A stretch of DNA of 64,000 bases from DASXRU01 sp034665305 (GTDB lineage Bacteria; Acidobacteriota; Blastocatellia; Pyrinomonadales; Pyrinomonadaceae): contig JAXDFZ010000005.1 in the NCBI GenBank assembly GCA_034665305.1, forward strand, positions 11,264 to 75,263. Direction: 5' to 3'. Below, in pieces: positions 25,064 to 34,393 of this stretch. The translations under genes were made by a program, and so were the position numbers. The notes beneath the pieces were generated by a model. That model was not told where the DNA came from. It was given only the letters and a program-made list of their open reading frames with translations, and did no database searches. Numbering within the stretch: position 1 is the first letter of the stretch; the number at the start of each line of letters is the position of its first letter.

Positions 25064-26686
25064 ATGAAGCGCAGGAGTTTCTTGCGAGACAGTATCGCCG
25101 GAGCAGCGGCGATTTTTGTCGTGGACCGGCAGGACCGCGCCTCGGCAGGGGCTGGCGCACAACCCCCCGCGCCGATCGCGTCCTCCCCAGCCGGCAAGTT
25201 CGAATTAGAAGAAGCGACGATCGAGCAATTACAGGCCGCTATGCAGTCCGGCCAATTCACTGCGCATTCTTTGGCAGAAAAATACCTGCAGCGCGTCGAC
25301 GAAATCGATAAGCGTGGGCCGGCCATCAATTCCGTTATTGAAGTCAATCCAGACGCGCTCGCTATCGCAGCCACCTTAGATAAGGAGCGAAAAGCCGGGC
25401 GCTCGCGTGGGGTGCTGCACGGTATCCCGATCTTAATCAAAGACAATATCGATACTGCTGACCGGATGATGACGACCGCCGGTTCGCTCGCGATGGTCGG
25501 CGCGCGGCCGGCGCAGGATGCGTTCATTGTCCGCCGCCTGCGTGAGGCGGGCGCTGTGATCATCGGCAAAACGAATCTCAGCGAGTGGGCCAACTTTCGC
25601 TCAAGCCATTCCAGTAGTGGCTGGAGCGGACGCGGCGGACAAACACACAACCCCTATGCACTCGATCGCAATCCGTGTGGATCCAGTTCTGGTTCGGGAG
25701 CCGCGACAGCCGCGAACCTTTGCGTCGCCGCGGTGGGAACCGAAACTGATGGCTCAATAGTGTGCCCTTCATCCGCCAATGGCCTGGTGGGAATTAAGCC
25801 GACGCTGGGACACGTTAGCCGCTCCGGGATTATTCCCATAGCCCACAGCCAGGACACGGCCGGGCCGATGGCCCGAACAGTGACCGACGCAGCTCTTTTA
25901 TTGGCCGCCCTCGGCCATCATGATCCGCGTGATCCGATCACTGACCCGAGTCTTCGCCATCACACCCCAGGTGTTCCATCGGTTGACTGGCTGCGCGGCG
26001 CGCGCATCGGCGTCGTGCGCAAATCCTTCGGCTTCAACGACGCAGTCGACAAGATCATGGAAGACTCGATCGATGTGATAAAACGGCTGGGCGCCACCGT
26101 CGTCGATCCGGCAAACATTCCGACGGCCGGAAAATTCGACGACTCCGAACTCGAAGTCTTGCTTTACGAGTTCAAAGCAGATTTGAACAAGTATCTCGCA
26201 GCGTTGGGCCCCGGTGCGCCGGTCCACTCTTTGAAAGAGATTATTGAGTTCAACGAACGCAATCGCGATCGGGAGATGCCTTACTTCGGTCAGGATCTGT
26301 TCATCAAAGCCCAGTCGAAAGGTCCGTTAACCGATAAAGCGTACCTGGCAGCACTGGCCAAGAACCATCGGCTATCGCGCGGCGAGGGCATCGACTTCGT
26401 CATGAAGCAGCACCGCCTGGACGCGCTAATTGCCCCGACGGGTGGTCCGTCGTGGACCACTGACTGGGCCAACGGCGATCATTTTACGGGCGGTTATTCC
26501 AGTGCATCGGCGGTTGCGGGTTATCCGCACGTCACCGTTCCTGCGGGGTTCGCGCTTTCGCTGCCAGTAGGCATTTCATTTTTCGGCCGGGCCCACAGCG
26601 ACTCGCAACTGATCAAGTTTGCCTACGCTTTTGAACAAGCAACCAAGGTGCGGCGGCCACCGCAGTTTCTGTCATCGGTGCATTGA
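25064..26686 (+). CDS. Exported amidase (amidase signature family)
   Basis: 540 residues. The N-terminus MKRRSFLRDSIAGAAAIFVV has an RRSFL twin-arginine motif, so export by Tat is likely. The amidase-signature triad is visible: the lysine in GIPILIKDNI, GSSSGSGAATAANLC with the cis-serine, and the nucleophile serine in ETDGSIVCPSS. Such enzymes hydrolyse amide bonds; the substrate is unknown. It is not part of a gatCAB operon and its secretion signal rules against the tRNA amidotransferase role. A 53-bp gap follows the S41 gene. Confidence 0.88.
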   Translation: MKRRSFLRDSIAGAAAIFVVDRQDRASAGAGAQPPAPIASSPAGKFELEEATIEQLQAAMQSGQFTAHSLAEKYLQRVDEIDKRGPAINSVIEVNPDALAIAATLDKERKAGRSRGVLHGIPILIKDNIDTADRMMTTAGSLAMVGARPAQDAFIVRRLREAGAVIIGKTNLSEWANFRSSHSSSGWSGRGGQTHNPYALDRNPCGSSSGSGAATAANLCVAAVGTETDGSIVCPSSANGLVGIKPTLGHVSRSGIIPIAHSQDTAGPMARTVTDAALLLAALGHHDPRDPITDPSLRHHTPGVPSVDWLRGARIGVVRKSFGFNDAVDKIMEDSIDVIKRLGATVVDPANIPTAGKFDDSELEVLLYEFKADLNKYLAALGPGAPVHSLKEIIEFNERNRDREMPYFGQDLFIKAQSKGPLTDKAYLAALAKNHRLSRGEGIDFVMKQHRLDALIAPTGGPSWTTDWANGDHFTGGYSSASAVAGYPHVTVPAGFALSLPVGISFFGRAHSDSQLIKFAYAFEQATKVRRPPQFLSSVH

Positions 26687-26706
26687 GAGGACAGTCGGCA
26701 CGTATG

Positions 26707-26918
26707 AAGCTCGAGTAGCGAGCGGCATATCCGTAGCCCACACCGCAAGCTGCGGGTTCACGCGGGTTAATAGAACCAAGCTCGCGAAAGCGAGCGGCAT
26801 AATTTAGCCGTAGCGCTTCCGCAATCATATGTCGCCCCGCTCGGGCTCAGGTCGCTTGGGCCTGCCTTACCCACAGCTGGCGCTGTGGGCTACCGATATG
26901 GCCGCCCGCTTGGCGCGC
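26707..26918. repeat. Composite palindromic element, copy 1
   Basis: About 210 bp with hairpins GTAGCCCAC...GTGGGCTAC, GCTCGCGAAAGCGAGC and ACCCACAGC...GCTGTGGG. A second copy in the same orientation and order is at 48011-48221. It occupies most of the 375-bp gap between the amidase and the propeller protein; no gene was seen there. Confidence 0.75.
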
Positions 26919-27061
26919 TTCTTCCGTTGATATCCAACGATCTCGTGTCGCCCCGGGTACGACGCCATGCCGAAACTAAATCATCGTTTGCGCGTAACAC
27001 TACATTCACTGCATTCCAACCGTCATTCAATTAAAGCGAACTAAACAGGAAAGGACTCCCC

Positions 27062-30000
27062 GTGAAACTAAGGTCTAACGCCCTAAATGAGTTCACCTTG
27101 CTCGGAATTATTTTCGTGGTGCTGGCTTTTATCGGCGTTGCCGTTAATGCGCAGGACCCAACGCCCAGCCCGGCCGCCGCCGCCACGCAGACTCCGGCCT
27201 CAGGTGCCAACGCCAGTCCCAGCCCGAGTCCGACTCCCACACCGAGTCCGACGCCGACGCCGGTTAACTGGTCGACAGATCCGATGCTCCGTCGTTTTGT
27301 GTGGCGCGGAATTGGACCAGCCAGCATGGGCGGCCGCATTGACGACATCGCCGTCGTCGAAAGTAATCCCTACATCATCTACGTCGGCTTCGCGACCGGC
27401 GGCGTTTGGAAATCAACAAATAACGGCACGACCTTTCAACCGATCTTCGACACGTATTCCAGCGCGTCGATTGGCGACATCGCGGTGGCGCCTTCCGATC
27501 CAAATATTGTTTGGGTCGGCACAGGGGAACCGAACAATCGCCAGAGCTCCAGCTTCGGTGATGGCATCTACAAGTCGAGCGACGCGGGAAAAACTTTTAC
27601 GAAGATGGGGCTGGCAGACTCACAAGCCATCGCTCGCGTTGTTATCGACCCGAAGGACGCGAACGTAGTTTACGTCGCAGTACTGGGCCATCTGTTCGGC
27701 GGGAACAAAGAGCGCGGCATCTACAAGACCACTGACGGTGGCAAGACCTGGAACAACGTTCACTTTATTGATGAAGACACAGGCTTTACCGATCTGGCGA
27801 TGGACGCCTCTGATTCCAAAACTCTTTATGCCGCTTCCTATCAACGGCGGCGGACATCGTGGGGCTTCAATGGTGGCGGCCCCGGCTGCGCCATTTGGAA
27901 AACTGTCGACTCCGGCAAAACGTGGAAAAAAATGGAGGGCAACGGACTGCCCACGGGTTTGTTAGGCCGCATCGGTTTAGATGTTTCGCGTTCTAATCCG
28001 AACATCCTTTACGCGCAGATAGAAGTCGGCGCCAGCCAGGGTACCGGCGGCGAAGAACCGGTAGTCGCAGGCCAGGCAACCCCTACGCCAACTCCGACGC
28101 CGACACCAACCCCGGGCGCTACCCCGTCCGCCTCGCCTACGCCGGCGCCACCCGATCCGAAGAAGCCGGGCGTCTGGCGCTCCGATGACAAAGGCAAGAC
28201 GTGGCGCGTCGTCAGTAATGAAAACAATCGCCCGATGTACTACAGCCAGATTCGCGTCGATCCCAAAAACCCTGAGACGGTTTATGTGGGTGGCTTGAAT
28301 TTCAGTATTTCAACCAACGGAGGTAAGACCTTCAAGTCGCTGCAGCAGGCCATACCGCACAGCGACCATCACGCAATTTGGGTCGATCCGAACAACGGCA
28401 ACCACTTAATCATCGGTAACGATGGTGGCTTGGATGTCAGCTACGACCAGGGCGCGACGTGGGAATACGTGAACACGATTCCGGCGGCCCAGTTCTATGC
28501 CATCGCCGCCGACATGCGCAAACCGTATTACGTTTACGGCGGCCTGCAGGACAACGGATCGTGGGGCGCCCCCAGCCAGACTCGCAGCAACGCCGGCATT
28601 ACTAATGCCGACTGGTTCCGCACCGGGGGCGGCGACGGCTTTTATGCCCTGGCCGATCCTACTGACTACACCACTGTCTATTCCGAATCGCAGAATGGCG
28701 CAATGAGTAGATTGGATCTGCGCACCGGTCGCAGTGTCAGCATCAGACCGCGCGGTACGCCGAGAGGCCGGGGCGGCAACCGACCGGGCGGCGGGGCAGC
28801 CGGCGCGACTCCCACACCTTCGCCGGGCGCATCGCCAACCCCGACGCCGGTCGATCCCGCAGCGGCCCTCGCCGCGTTTGCAGCCGCACAGGGCTTTGGC
28901 GGTTTCGGCGGCGGCGGGGCGTCGAACGTAGTGCCCGCGCCACCGGCGGGAGAGACGTATCGCTTCTACTGGAACACGCCGCTCATCATGTCGCCGCACA
29001 ATCCGCGGATCATTTACGCCGGCGCCGAACGCCTGTTCACTTCGCGCGATCGCGGCGATACCTGGACGGCAACTTCGGATCTGACGAAGCATGTCGACCG
29101 TAACACGCTTTCGATCATGGGCGTGTCGGGCAAGGATCCGATGGCTTCAAAGAATGACGGCTATACGAGCTTCGGTTACATCGTTACTGTCGCAGAGTCG
29201 CCAAAAGTGCCGGGCATACTTTGGGTGGGCACCGACGATGGCAACGTACAGGTCAGTCGCGATGGCGGCGCCACCTGGACCAACGTTGCGAAGAACGTGC
29301 CCGGCATCGGCGAGATGTACCATATCTCGCGCGTTGAGCCGTCACACTTCGATGCGGCCACGTGTTACCTGTCCGTCGACGGCCATCGCGCCGACGACTG
29401 GAAACCTTACGTGTTTGTAACGCGCGACTATGGTGCGACCTGGGCGCCGATCGCGAGCAACCTTCCCGGCTTCGGCAATGTGAATGTCATTCGTGAAGAT
29501 CCTAAGAATAAAGATCTCCTCTATGTCGGCACAGAATTGGGCTTCTACGTTTCCCTAAACGGCGGCGGCGAATGGAAACCGATGATGTCCGGAATGCCGG
29601 CCGTCCGCGTGGACGACATTCTGATCCATCCGCGCGATAACGACATCGTCGTAGGCACGCATGGGCGAGGCATGTTCATACTCGACGACATCACACCTTT
29701 GCAGCAGCTTTCGGCAAGCAAGGTGCTGGATAAGGACGCCCACCTTTTTGACGTTCGTCCCGCAACTCTTTGGTTTGGTGATGCGCGCCTGGGTCGCGCC
29801 GCCACCGGCGCAAAGGTATTTCGGGGTGCAAATCCGGTTGGCGGAACCGCTATCAGCTATTACTTGAAATCCGCACCGGCGGGTGACGTGAAAATCACCA
29901 TAGCGGACTATACCGGCAAGGTTGTGCGCAACATTGTCGGCACGAAAGAGGTTGGTATCAATCGAGTGCAATGGAACCTGCGCGGCGATCCCCCGCCGCG

Positions 30001-30187
30001 ACCGGCAAACCTGCCACCTGGATTTGGCGGTGGCGGTGGTGGGGGCGGCGGCGGTGGCGGCTTCGGCGGACTCTTCAACGTTGGTCCGCCCCTCGAGGCC
30101 GGGACCTACCTCTTGAAGCTTTCCGTCGGCGGCAAGGAATTTACTACCAAGGCCGTCATCGAAACGGACATTCCGCTGGTTCCCTAA
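27062..30187 (+). CDS. Secreted BNR/sortilin-like beta-propeller protein
   Basis: 1,041 residues. A signal peptide (LLGIIFVVLAFIGVAVNAQ) is followed by a proline/threonine linker and a long series of BNR/VPS10-type repeats, each with a variant of GVWKSTNNGTTF or SSDAGKTF. Two further Pro/Thr/Ala linkers (around 28080 and 28800) and a glycine run near 30030 interrupt it. The C-terminal 100 residues form an immunoglobulin-like module (LKSAPAGDVKITIADYTG). Related proteins are annotated as sortilin-type or glycosyl-hydrolase BNR proteins; the ligand is unknown. The GTG start has GGAAAGGA upstream. Confidence 0.85.
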   Translation: MKLRSNALNEFTLLGIIFVVLAFIGVAVNAQDPTPSPAAAATQTPASGANASPSPSPTPTPSPTPTPVNWSTDPMLRRFVWRGIGPASMGGRIDDIAVVESNPYIIYVGFATGGVWKSTNNGTTFQPIFDTYSSASIGDIAVAPSDPNIVWVGTGEPNNRQSSSFGDGIYKSSDAGKTFTKMGLADSQAIARVVIDPKDANVVYVAVLGHLFGGNKERGIYKTTDGGKTWNNVHFIDEDTGFTDLAMDASDSKTLYAASYQRRRTSWGFNGGGPGCAIWKTVDSGKTWKKMEGNGLPTGLLGRIGLDVSRSNPNILYAQIEVGASQGTGGEEPVVAGQATPTPTPTPTPTPGATPSASPTPAPPDPKKPGVWRSDDKGKTWRVVSNENNRPMYYSQIRVDPKNPETVYVGGLNFSISTNGGKTFKSLQQAIPHSDHHAIWVDPNNGNHLIIGNDGGLDVSYDQGATWEYVNTIPAAQFYAIAADMRKPYYVYGGLQDNGSWGAPSQTRSNAGITNADWFRTGGGDGFYALADPTDYTTVYSESQNGAMSRLDLRTGRSVSIRPRGTPRGRGGNRPGGGAAGATPTPSPGASPTPTPVDPAAALAAFAAAQGFGGFGGGGASNVVPAPPAGETYRFYWNTPLIMSPHNPRIIYAGAERLFTSRDRGDTWTATSDLTKHVDRNTLSIMGVSGKDPMASKNDGYTSFGYIVTVAESPKVPGILWVGTDDGNVQVSRDGGATWTNVAKNVPGIGEMYHISRVEPSHFDAATCYLSVDGHRADDWKPYVFVTRDYGATWAPIASNLPGFGNVNVIREDPKNKDLLYVGTELGFYVSLNGGGEWKPMMSGMPAVRVDDILIHPRDNDIVVGTHGRGMFILDDITPLQQLSASKVLDKDAHLFDVRPATLWFGDARLGRAATGAKVFRGANPVGGTAISYYLKSAPAGDVKITIADYTGKVVRNIVGTKEVGINRVQWNLRGDPPPRPANLPPGFGGGGGGGGGGGGFGGLFNVGPPLEAGTYLLKLSVGGKEFTTKAVIETDIPLVP

Positions 30188-30193
30188 AGTATG

Positions 30194-30229
30194 AACGGCG
30201 GCGAGCGCCTCAGCCCGCTCGCCGCCGTT
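30194..30229 (+). terminator. Hairpin after the propeller gene
   Basis: A perfect 14-bp stem (30194-30207 with 30216-30229) with an 8-nt loop begins 7 bp after the stop. The following ACCTGCTTTAG has a short T run only, so termination may be weak. Confidence 0.65.
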
Positions 30230-30334
30230 ACCTGCTTTAGTAAATCACCTCTACACAAACTTCGATTTGACTTGCCGCGTGTTTTTTCATAAAAACAAAC
30301 CGTCCACATCGTTCCCGAAAACTTAAGACCAGCT

Positions 30335-31186
30335 ATGCCGTCGCTCGCTCAACTACTCGAGAAATCTATCCCCGAACTGAAGGAACGGTTTATCGATCGC
30401 AGCCGCCCCGTGCCGCGCGGCCTGATCGAAGCCCTCGAGTCAGATTCGCGCGGTGGCGCCCAAAAGCTGGCGAAGCAAATTCGCGAGCGCTGGCATAAGA
30501 ACCGCGCCGAAGGCCAGCGGCTGCATAATCTTCTGCGTTTCGAAATCGAGCTCTGGAACGAGGGCATGAATTTGATTGCGGGCGTGGACGAGGCCGGTAT
30601 GGCGCCCCTTGCCGGTCCGGTCGTGGCGGGCGCGGTCATCCTGCCGCGGAACTACAAACTGCGTCACTTGAATGATTCCAAGAAGATACTGGATGAATCG
30701 ATGCGCAGCGAGTTGGCCTGCCAGATCAAACAGGATGCAGTCGCCTGGGGCGTCGGCATCGCGGAAGTAGAAGAGATCGATAAGTTAAATATTTACCATG
30801 CCGGTTTGCTGGCCATGAGCCGCGCGGTTACCAGCCTGGGACTGCTGCCCGATTACGTACTGGTAGACGCCCGCAAGATTCCCCACTGCCCTGCCCCCCA
30901 ACGCGGCATCATCCGGGGCGACATGCTTTCGGCGAGTATTGCTGCCGCTTCAATTATTGCCAAGACCACGCGCGACGCGCACATGCTGGAGATGGATGTT
31001 CTGTACTCCGGCTACAACTTCGCATCGCACAAAGGCTATCCGACCCCCGAACATTGTCGTTTGCTAAAAGAACTGGGCGCGGTGCCGATTCACCGGCGCA
31101 GCTTCGCGCGCGTTCGCGAAGTCCTGGGGCTTGACCCGGTGCAGGCGGGTCTGTTTGAGGAATGCGCGGAAGCAGCCGTTAATTGA
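30335..31186 (+). CDS. rnhB: Ribonuclease HII (atypical)
   Basis: 283 residues. RNase HII nicks DNA at embedded ribonucleotides. The four acidic residues of the active site appear as Asp85 and Glu86 (GVDEAG), Asp178 (VDARK) and Asp214 (TRDAHM). An 80-residue N-terminal extension rich in Lys, Arg and Glu precedes the domain. The normal GRG motif that reads the ribonucleotide 2'-OH at the RNA-DNA junction is Gly88-Met89-Ala90 here. That motif loss is seen directly; its effect on specificity is inference. It has no operon partner; the next gene starts 574 bp on. Confidence 0.88.
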   Translation: MPSLAQLLEKSIPELKERFIDRSRPVPRGLIEALESDSRGGAQKLAKQIRERWHKNRAEGQRLHNLLRFEIELWNEGMNLIAGVDEAGMAPLAGPVVAGAVILPRNYKLRHLNDSKKILDESMRSELACQIKQDAVAWGVGIAEVEEIDKLNIYHAGLLAMSRAVTSLGLLPDYVLVDARKIPHCPAPQRGIIRGDMLSASIAAASIIAKTTRDAHMLEMDVLYSGYNFASHKGYPTPEHCRLLKELGAVPIHRRSFARVREVLGLDPVQAGLFEECAEAAVN

Positions 31187-31199
31187 TTCAAGGTGGATT

Positions 31200-31440
31200 C
31201 AAGTTTCAAGTGCAACTTTTGAGAAACTGCCTTCGCTCCAGCGGAGTGAGATGTTTATAGCACCAGCAGGCCTTATTAATCCTCGCTCCATTAGAAGCGA
31301 AACATTAATGGCGCTGGCGACTAATCAAGACATTGCGCTCCTCCGGAGCGCGGAACATAGGGAACGCGTGGGCCTAGAAACATCTCGCTCCTCTGGAGCG
31401 AAGACAGTTGTCGGTGTTGCACTTCCAAGTTGAATCTGCA
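31200..31440 (+). repeat. GGAGCG hairpin element, copy 1 (240 bp)
   Basis: The segment carries at least four imperfect hairpins built on TCGCTCC-NNN-GGAGCGA, from a TTCAAGTTT-like end to CACTTCCAAGTTGAATC. A reverse-complement copy lies at 34394-34639, so the two form an inverted pair about 3.0 kb apart. Confidence 0.85.
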
Positions 31441-31493
31441 AAATTCGAGGTTTGCAAGAAAGTTAGATTCTTAGTGCATACGGTCTGGTCTTC

Positions 31494-31709
31494 AAGCGCC
31501 AAGGGCGCGAAATGTAAAAGCCTGGGCCAGCGGCCCAGGTTCGGTCGCGAGCAACGTCCAAGCGCTGAAAGCGCGAAATGGCGGGCCCGGGAGACAAGCG
31601 CTGCTAGGCACACGAATCCGATTGCGCGCTTTAGCGCTTCAGAAAACGTGCCTGTACTACTTACCCAGACCGTTGGCCTGGGCTTTTACATTTCGCGCCG
31701 TTGGCGCTT
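31494..31709. repeat. Palindrome with 36-nt arms (GGGCTTTTACATTTCGCGCC)
   Basis: Arms 31494-31529 and 31674-31709 are imperfect reverse complements (AAGCGCC, GCGCGAAATGTAAAAGC, then CCTGGGCC). GCGCTTTAGCGC-like hairpins lie inside. With the GGAGCG element it fills the 574-bp gap before the phosphoesterase gene; no gene is seen there. Confidence 0.75.
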
Positions 31710-31760
31710 ACAGCAACCCATCAACCACTTTTTCTGCAATAACAAGCAAGGGGGAATCGC

Positions 31761-32426
31761 ATGGCTTCGTTAAGCGACTACAAGAAGAAACGTAAGTTCA
31801 ACAAAACACCTGAGCCGGGGCCGGAAAAGAAGACTTCCGAAACCGGACGTCTGTTTGTGATTCAAAAACATCGCGCCAGTCACCTGCATTACGATTTCCG
31901 TCTCGAGACAGATGGCGTCTTGAAATCCTGGGCCGTTCCCAAGGGGCCATCGCTCGATCCCTCCGTGAAGCGGCTGGCGATGGCGGTCGAAGATCACCCC
32001 GTAGACTATGCCGATTTCGAAGGCGTCATTCCCGAGGGCGAATATGGTGGCGGCACCGTGATGGTGTGGGACACCGGCGTCTACGCTCCCGAGAACACCA
32101 AAAGCGTCTCAGCCGCGATCGCCAAAGGTGAACTGAAATTTGTGATGTTGGGAAAGAAGTTGAAAGGCTCGTTCGCCCTCGTGCGGACGAGAGATCGTCA
32201 GTGGCTATTGATCAAACACCGGGATGAGTACGTCAAAGAGGGCGATATTACGGAAACTGCGCCTTACTCCGTCTTCACGAAACGAACCCTGGCCGAAATC
32301 GCAGAGGACGAAGGCGGTGATGTGAAGAAGGCCGCGACCGGCGATCCCAAGAAGCTGCCCCGCCGCGCACGAGCTCAGCGCCGGAAGAAGAAAGCGAAGA
32401 AGAGCGTCTGGAACAGCAACCGCTGA
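31761..32426 (+). CDS. Stand-alone LigD 3'-phosphoesterase domain protein
   Basis: 221 residues. The LigD phosphoesterase domain removes 3'-phosphates or 3'-ribonucleotides from DNA ends before ligation in non-homologous end joining. Motifs: FVIQKHRASHLHYDFRLE (His37, His43, Asp45, Arg47), EDHPVDYADFEGVIPEGEYGGG (second histidine and tyrosine) and FALVRTRDRQWLLIKHRD. A Lys/Arg-rich tail (about 190-221) may bind DNA. AAGGGGG precedes the ATG. The matching ligase domain is encoded by a separate gene 0.8 kb away on the other strand; Ku and the polymerase domain are absent. Confidence 0.9.
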   Translation: MASLSDYKKKRKFNKTPEPGPEKKTSETGRLFVIQKHRASHLHYDFRLETDGVLKSWAVPKGPSLDPSVKRLAMAVEDHPVDYADFEGVIPEGEYGGGTVMVWDTGVYAPENTKSVSAAIAKGELKFVMLGKKLKGSFALVRTRDRQWLLIKHRDEYVKEGDITETAPYSVFTKRTLAEIAEDEGGDVKKAATGDPKKLPRRARAQRRKKKAKKSVWNSNR

Positions 32427-32428
32427 TG

Positions 32429-32527
32429 ATTTCGGATTGCGGATTGCGGATTGCAGAGAAGGCGCTTTCCCGCAATCCGCAGTACTCAATCGAACAGTCC
32501 GCTCGCTACCGCAGGCGGTTCTGACAG
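32429..32527. repeat. ATCCGCA heptad pair plus CCGCCTGCGG unit
   Basis: 32429-32455 has imperfect tandem copies of GGATTGC and 32470-32482 the complement. At 32505-32527 a copy of the GTCAGAACCGCCTGCGGTAGC unit lies inside the DUF488 coding end. Confidence 0.7.
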
Positions 32528-33118
32528 CAAGCCTTTGTACGAGAGTTCCCCGTTAATGAGCGCTGCGGCGGAAGTGTAGGGATGCAACTCCGACTTTTTC
32601 TCCGTCAAAATGTGATTGACCACAATGCCGGCCGCCTTCAAGTAATCCGAAACCAAGGAACGGTGACAGCGCCACCACACCGCCTCCGCGCACATGATGG
32701 CGGTGCGTTTCTTCTGAGCCAGCTTTAACAGTTCCGCTATTGCTTCGCGAAACTCCTGCGTTTCCATGTAATCGGCATAGCCGCGAAACTGCTGATTGCG
32801 CCAGGCAATGTTCGTGGAATCCTTGCGCGCGCGCCGTCGTCCCCCCAGGTCAGGGGCATGGACGTATTGGATTCCAGCACCCTCAAGTGACGCTGACAAT
32901 TCGGCCTGGTTGAATTGCGGATAACGACGCGAGCCGGGATAGGTTCTGATATCAACGAGGGTCGCGATCTCAAATGACTTCAGAATTTGGATGAACTCAG
33001 CGCTCGACCGCGTCGAGTGCCCCACTGTCCAAACCTCAAGCTGTGCGTGATGTTCCACCAGCAGCACCTTCACTTCGTCTCGCGATGTCCGTACTGCCAA
33101 CAGGCGTTCAGAGTTCAA
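32486..33118 (-). CDS. DUF488 family protein
   Basis: Up to 210 residues. The DUF488 pattern is evident: VWTVGHSTRSSAEF at the start of the domain, TLVDIRTYPGSRRYPQF, and the cysteine motif MCAEAVWWRCHRSL. The reaction is unknown, but it is often found beside end-joining and repair genes, as here between the LigD-type parts. The frame's TTG start at 33118 adds about 30 residues before the domain, and GTG starts at 33073 or 33058 are plausible. The last ten residues (EPPAVASGLFD) are encoded by the dispersed CCGCCTGCGG repeat. Confidence 0.8.
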   Translation of the reverse strand: MNSERLLAVRTSRDEVKVLLVEHHAQLEVWTVGHSTRSSAEFIQILKSFEIATLVDIRTYPGSRRYPQFNQAELSASLEGAGIQYVHAPDLGGRRRARKDSTNIAWRNQQFRGYADYMETQEFREAIAELLKLAQKKRTAIMCAEAVWWRCHRSLVSDYLKAAGIVVNHILTEKKSELHPYTSAAALINGELSYKGLLSEPPAVASGLFD

Positions 33119-33180
33119 GGTTTAGCTTGCTACGCGCAAGAGAAATCTAAAGGTCGAACTCTAAACACCGGTTAGCCGAA

Positions 33181-33254
33181 GGATTGCGGATTTCGGATTC
33201 AACTAACAACGCAACCCTTCGTCCAATCCGCACTCCGAAATCCGCATTCCGCAA
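33181..33254. repeat. ATCCGCA heptad inverted pair
   Basis: 33181-33200 (GGATTGC/GGATTTC units) faces 33223-33254 (AATCCGCA, CTCCGAAATCCGCA units) around a 22-nt spacer, immediately after the ligase stop. It could fold into a hairpin 30 nt or more long. Confidence 0.75.
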
Positions 33255-34253
33255 TCAATGGACCTGGTCCAGCGTGCATTGCTGCGGCTTCTTGTCCGGC
33301 CGCCAGCGCAGGAACCGCGTACCGTGACGAAATCGCCCTCCCGTAAAGTGATCGTATTGAACCTCAATCACTAACTTTGGCGCCAGCGGCTGCCATTCAG
33401 CTGAACGCTCAGTGCTCCAGCGGCTCGGACCTCCCGGGGCTTTGCCGGTAAAGCCGGGCGGTTTAATCAGCGCTTCGAGTTTCTTTGTCAGCGCCGCCTT
33501 ATCCGCTTCCTTGATCCCGGAACTGAACCCGACGTGATGCAGCAAACCGTCTTTGTCGTAAAGGCCCAGCAGCAGCGAGCCAACTACTTTCCCCGCCGAC
33601 GCATAACGAAAACCGCCAATGACGCAGTCCACGGTGCGCAGCCGCTTAATCTTGCGCATGCCGGTGCGCTCGCCTGACTGGTAAGGTAAATCAAGCCGCT
33701 TCGCAATTATGCCGTCCAATTTTATGCCACTGCTCCGCAGCCACTCTTTAGCGAGCTCTACGTCACGCGTCTGCGGCGACAGCATGATCTGCTCTTTCTT
33801 TGGGAAATACTTTTTCGCAAACGCGTCGAGCTTCGGGCGACGCTTCGTCAGATCCATCTCAGCCAGCGACTGCCCGCGCTCATCGACCAGCAAATCAAAA
33901 ACAATGAGTTTTGCCGGGTGCTCCTGGGCCAGCTTCTTGATGCGGCTCGCGGCCGGATGAATTCGCTGCAGCAACTCGTCAAATGAAAAACCGTCTTTGT
34001 CGGGAACTACAATCTCGCCGTCGATGACAAAGAGGCCCGGCTTCATCGCGGCTACCGCCGCTACGACTTCAGGAAAATATCGAGCCAGCGGCTGTCCTGA
34101 CTTCGACTGCAAATCGATCTCATCGCCGTCGCGAAACACCAGACATCGAAACCCGTCCCACTTGGGCTCGTATTGCCACTGCTCACCTTCGGGCACTTCG
34201 GTGACCGACTGTGCCTCCATCGGGAGATAAGGTCGCTTCAGGGGTGACGTCAT
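33255..34253 (-). CDS. ATP-dependent DNA ligase (LigC/LigD ligase domain)
   Basis: 332 residues. Motif I, the adenylated lysine, is EPKWDGFR (Lys31). VIDGEIVV (motif III), KLDGIIAKRLDLPYQSG (motif IV) and KIKRLRTVDCVIGGFRY (motif V) follow, then the OB-fold part ending in FLRWRPDK (motif VI). It seals DNA nicks and ends by ATP-dependent adenylation and is of the LigD-ligase type without phosphoesterase or polymerase domains. Together with the stand-alone phosphoesterase it gives a split LigD. No Ku gene is in the window. The start is ATG 34253. Confidence 0.9.
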   Translation of the reverse strand: MTSPLKRPYLPMEAQSVTEVPEGEQWQYEPKWDGFRCLVFRDGDEIDLQSKSGQPLARYFPEVVAAVAAMKPGLFVIDGEIVVPDKDGFSFDELLQRIHPAASRIKKLAQEHPAKLIVFDLLVDERGQSLAEMDLTKRRPKLDAFAKKYFPKKEQIMLSPQTRDVELAKEWLRSSGIKLDGIIAKRLDLPYQSGERTGMRKIKRLRTVDCVIGGFRYASAGKVVGSLLLGLYDKDGLLHHVGFSSGIKEADKAALTKKLEALIKPPGFTGKAPGGPSRWSTERSAEWQPLAPKLVIEVQYDHFTGGRFRHGTRFLRWRPDKKPQQCTLDQVH

Positions 34254-34393
34254 ACTTTTACTTTACCTTAGACGTAACTTGAGTTGTCCTCACGCCGACC
34301 TCTGACGTAGAACGTCAACGTAAAGGTCGCTTGAGCCCTTCCAGTACCGCACACGGTCTGACTTTTTCATTTGCACCGCACTTCTTCGACGCG

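Noticed and set aside
31494..31709. Possible CRISPR-like repeats
   Set aside because: These are inverted pairs with no regular direct repeats separated by unique spacers.
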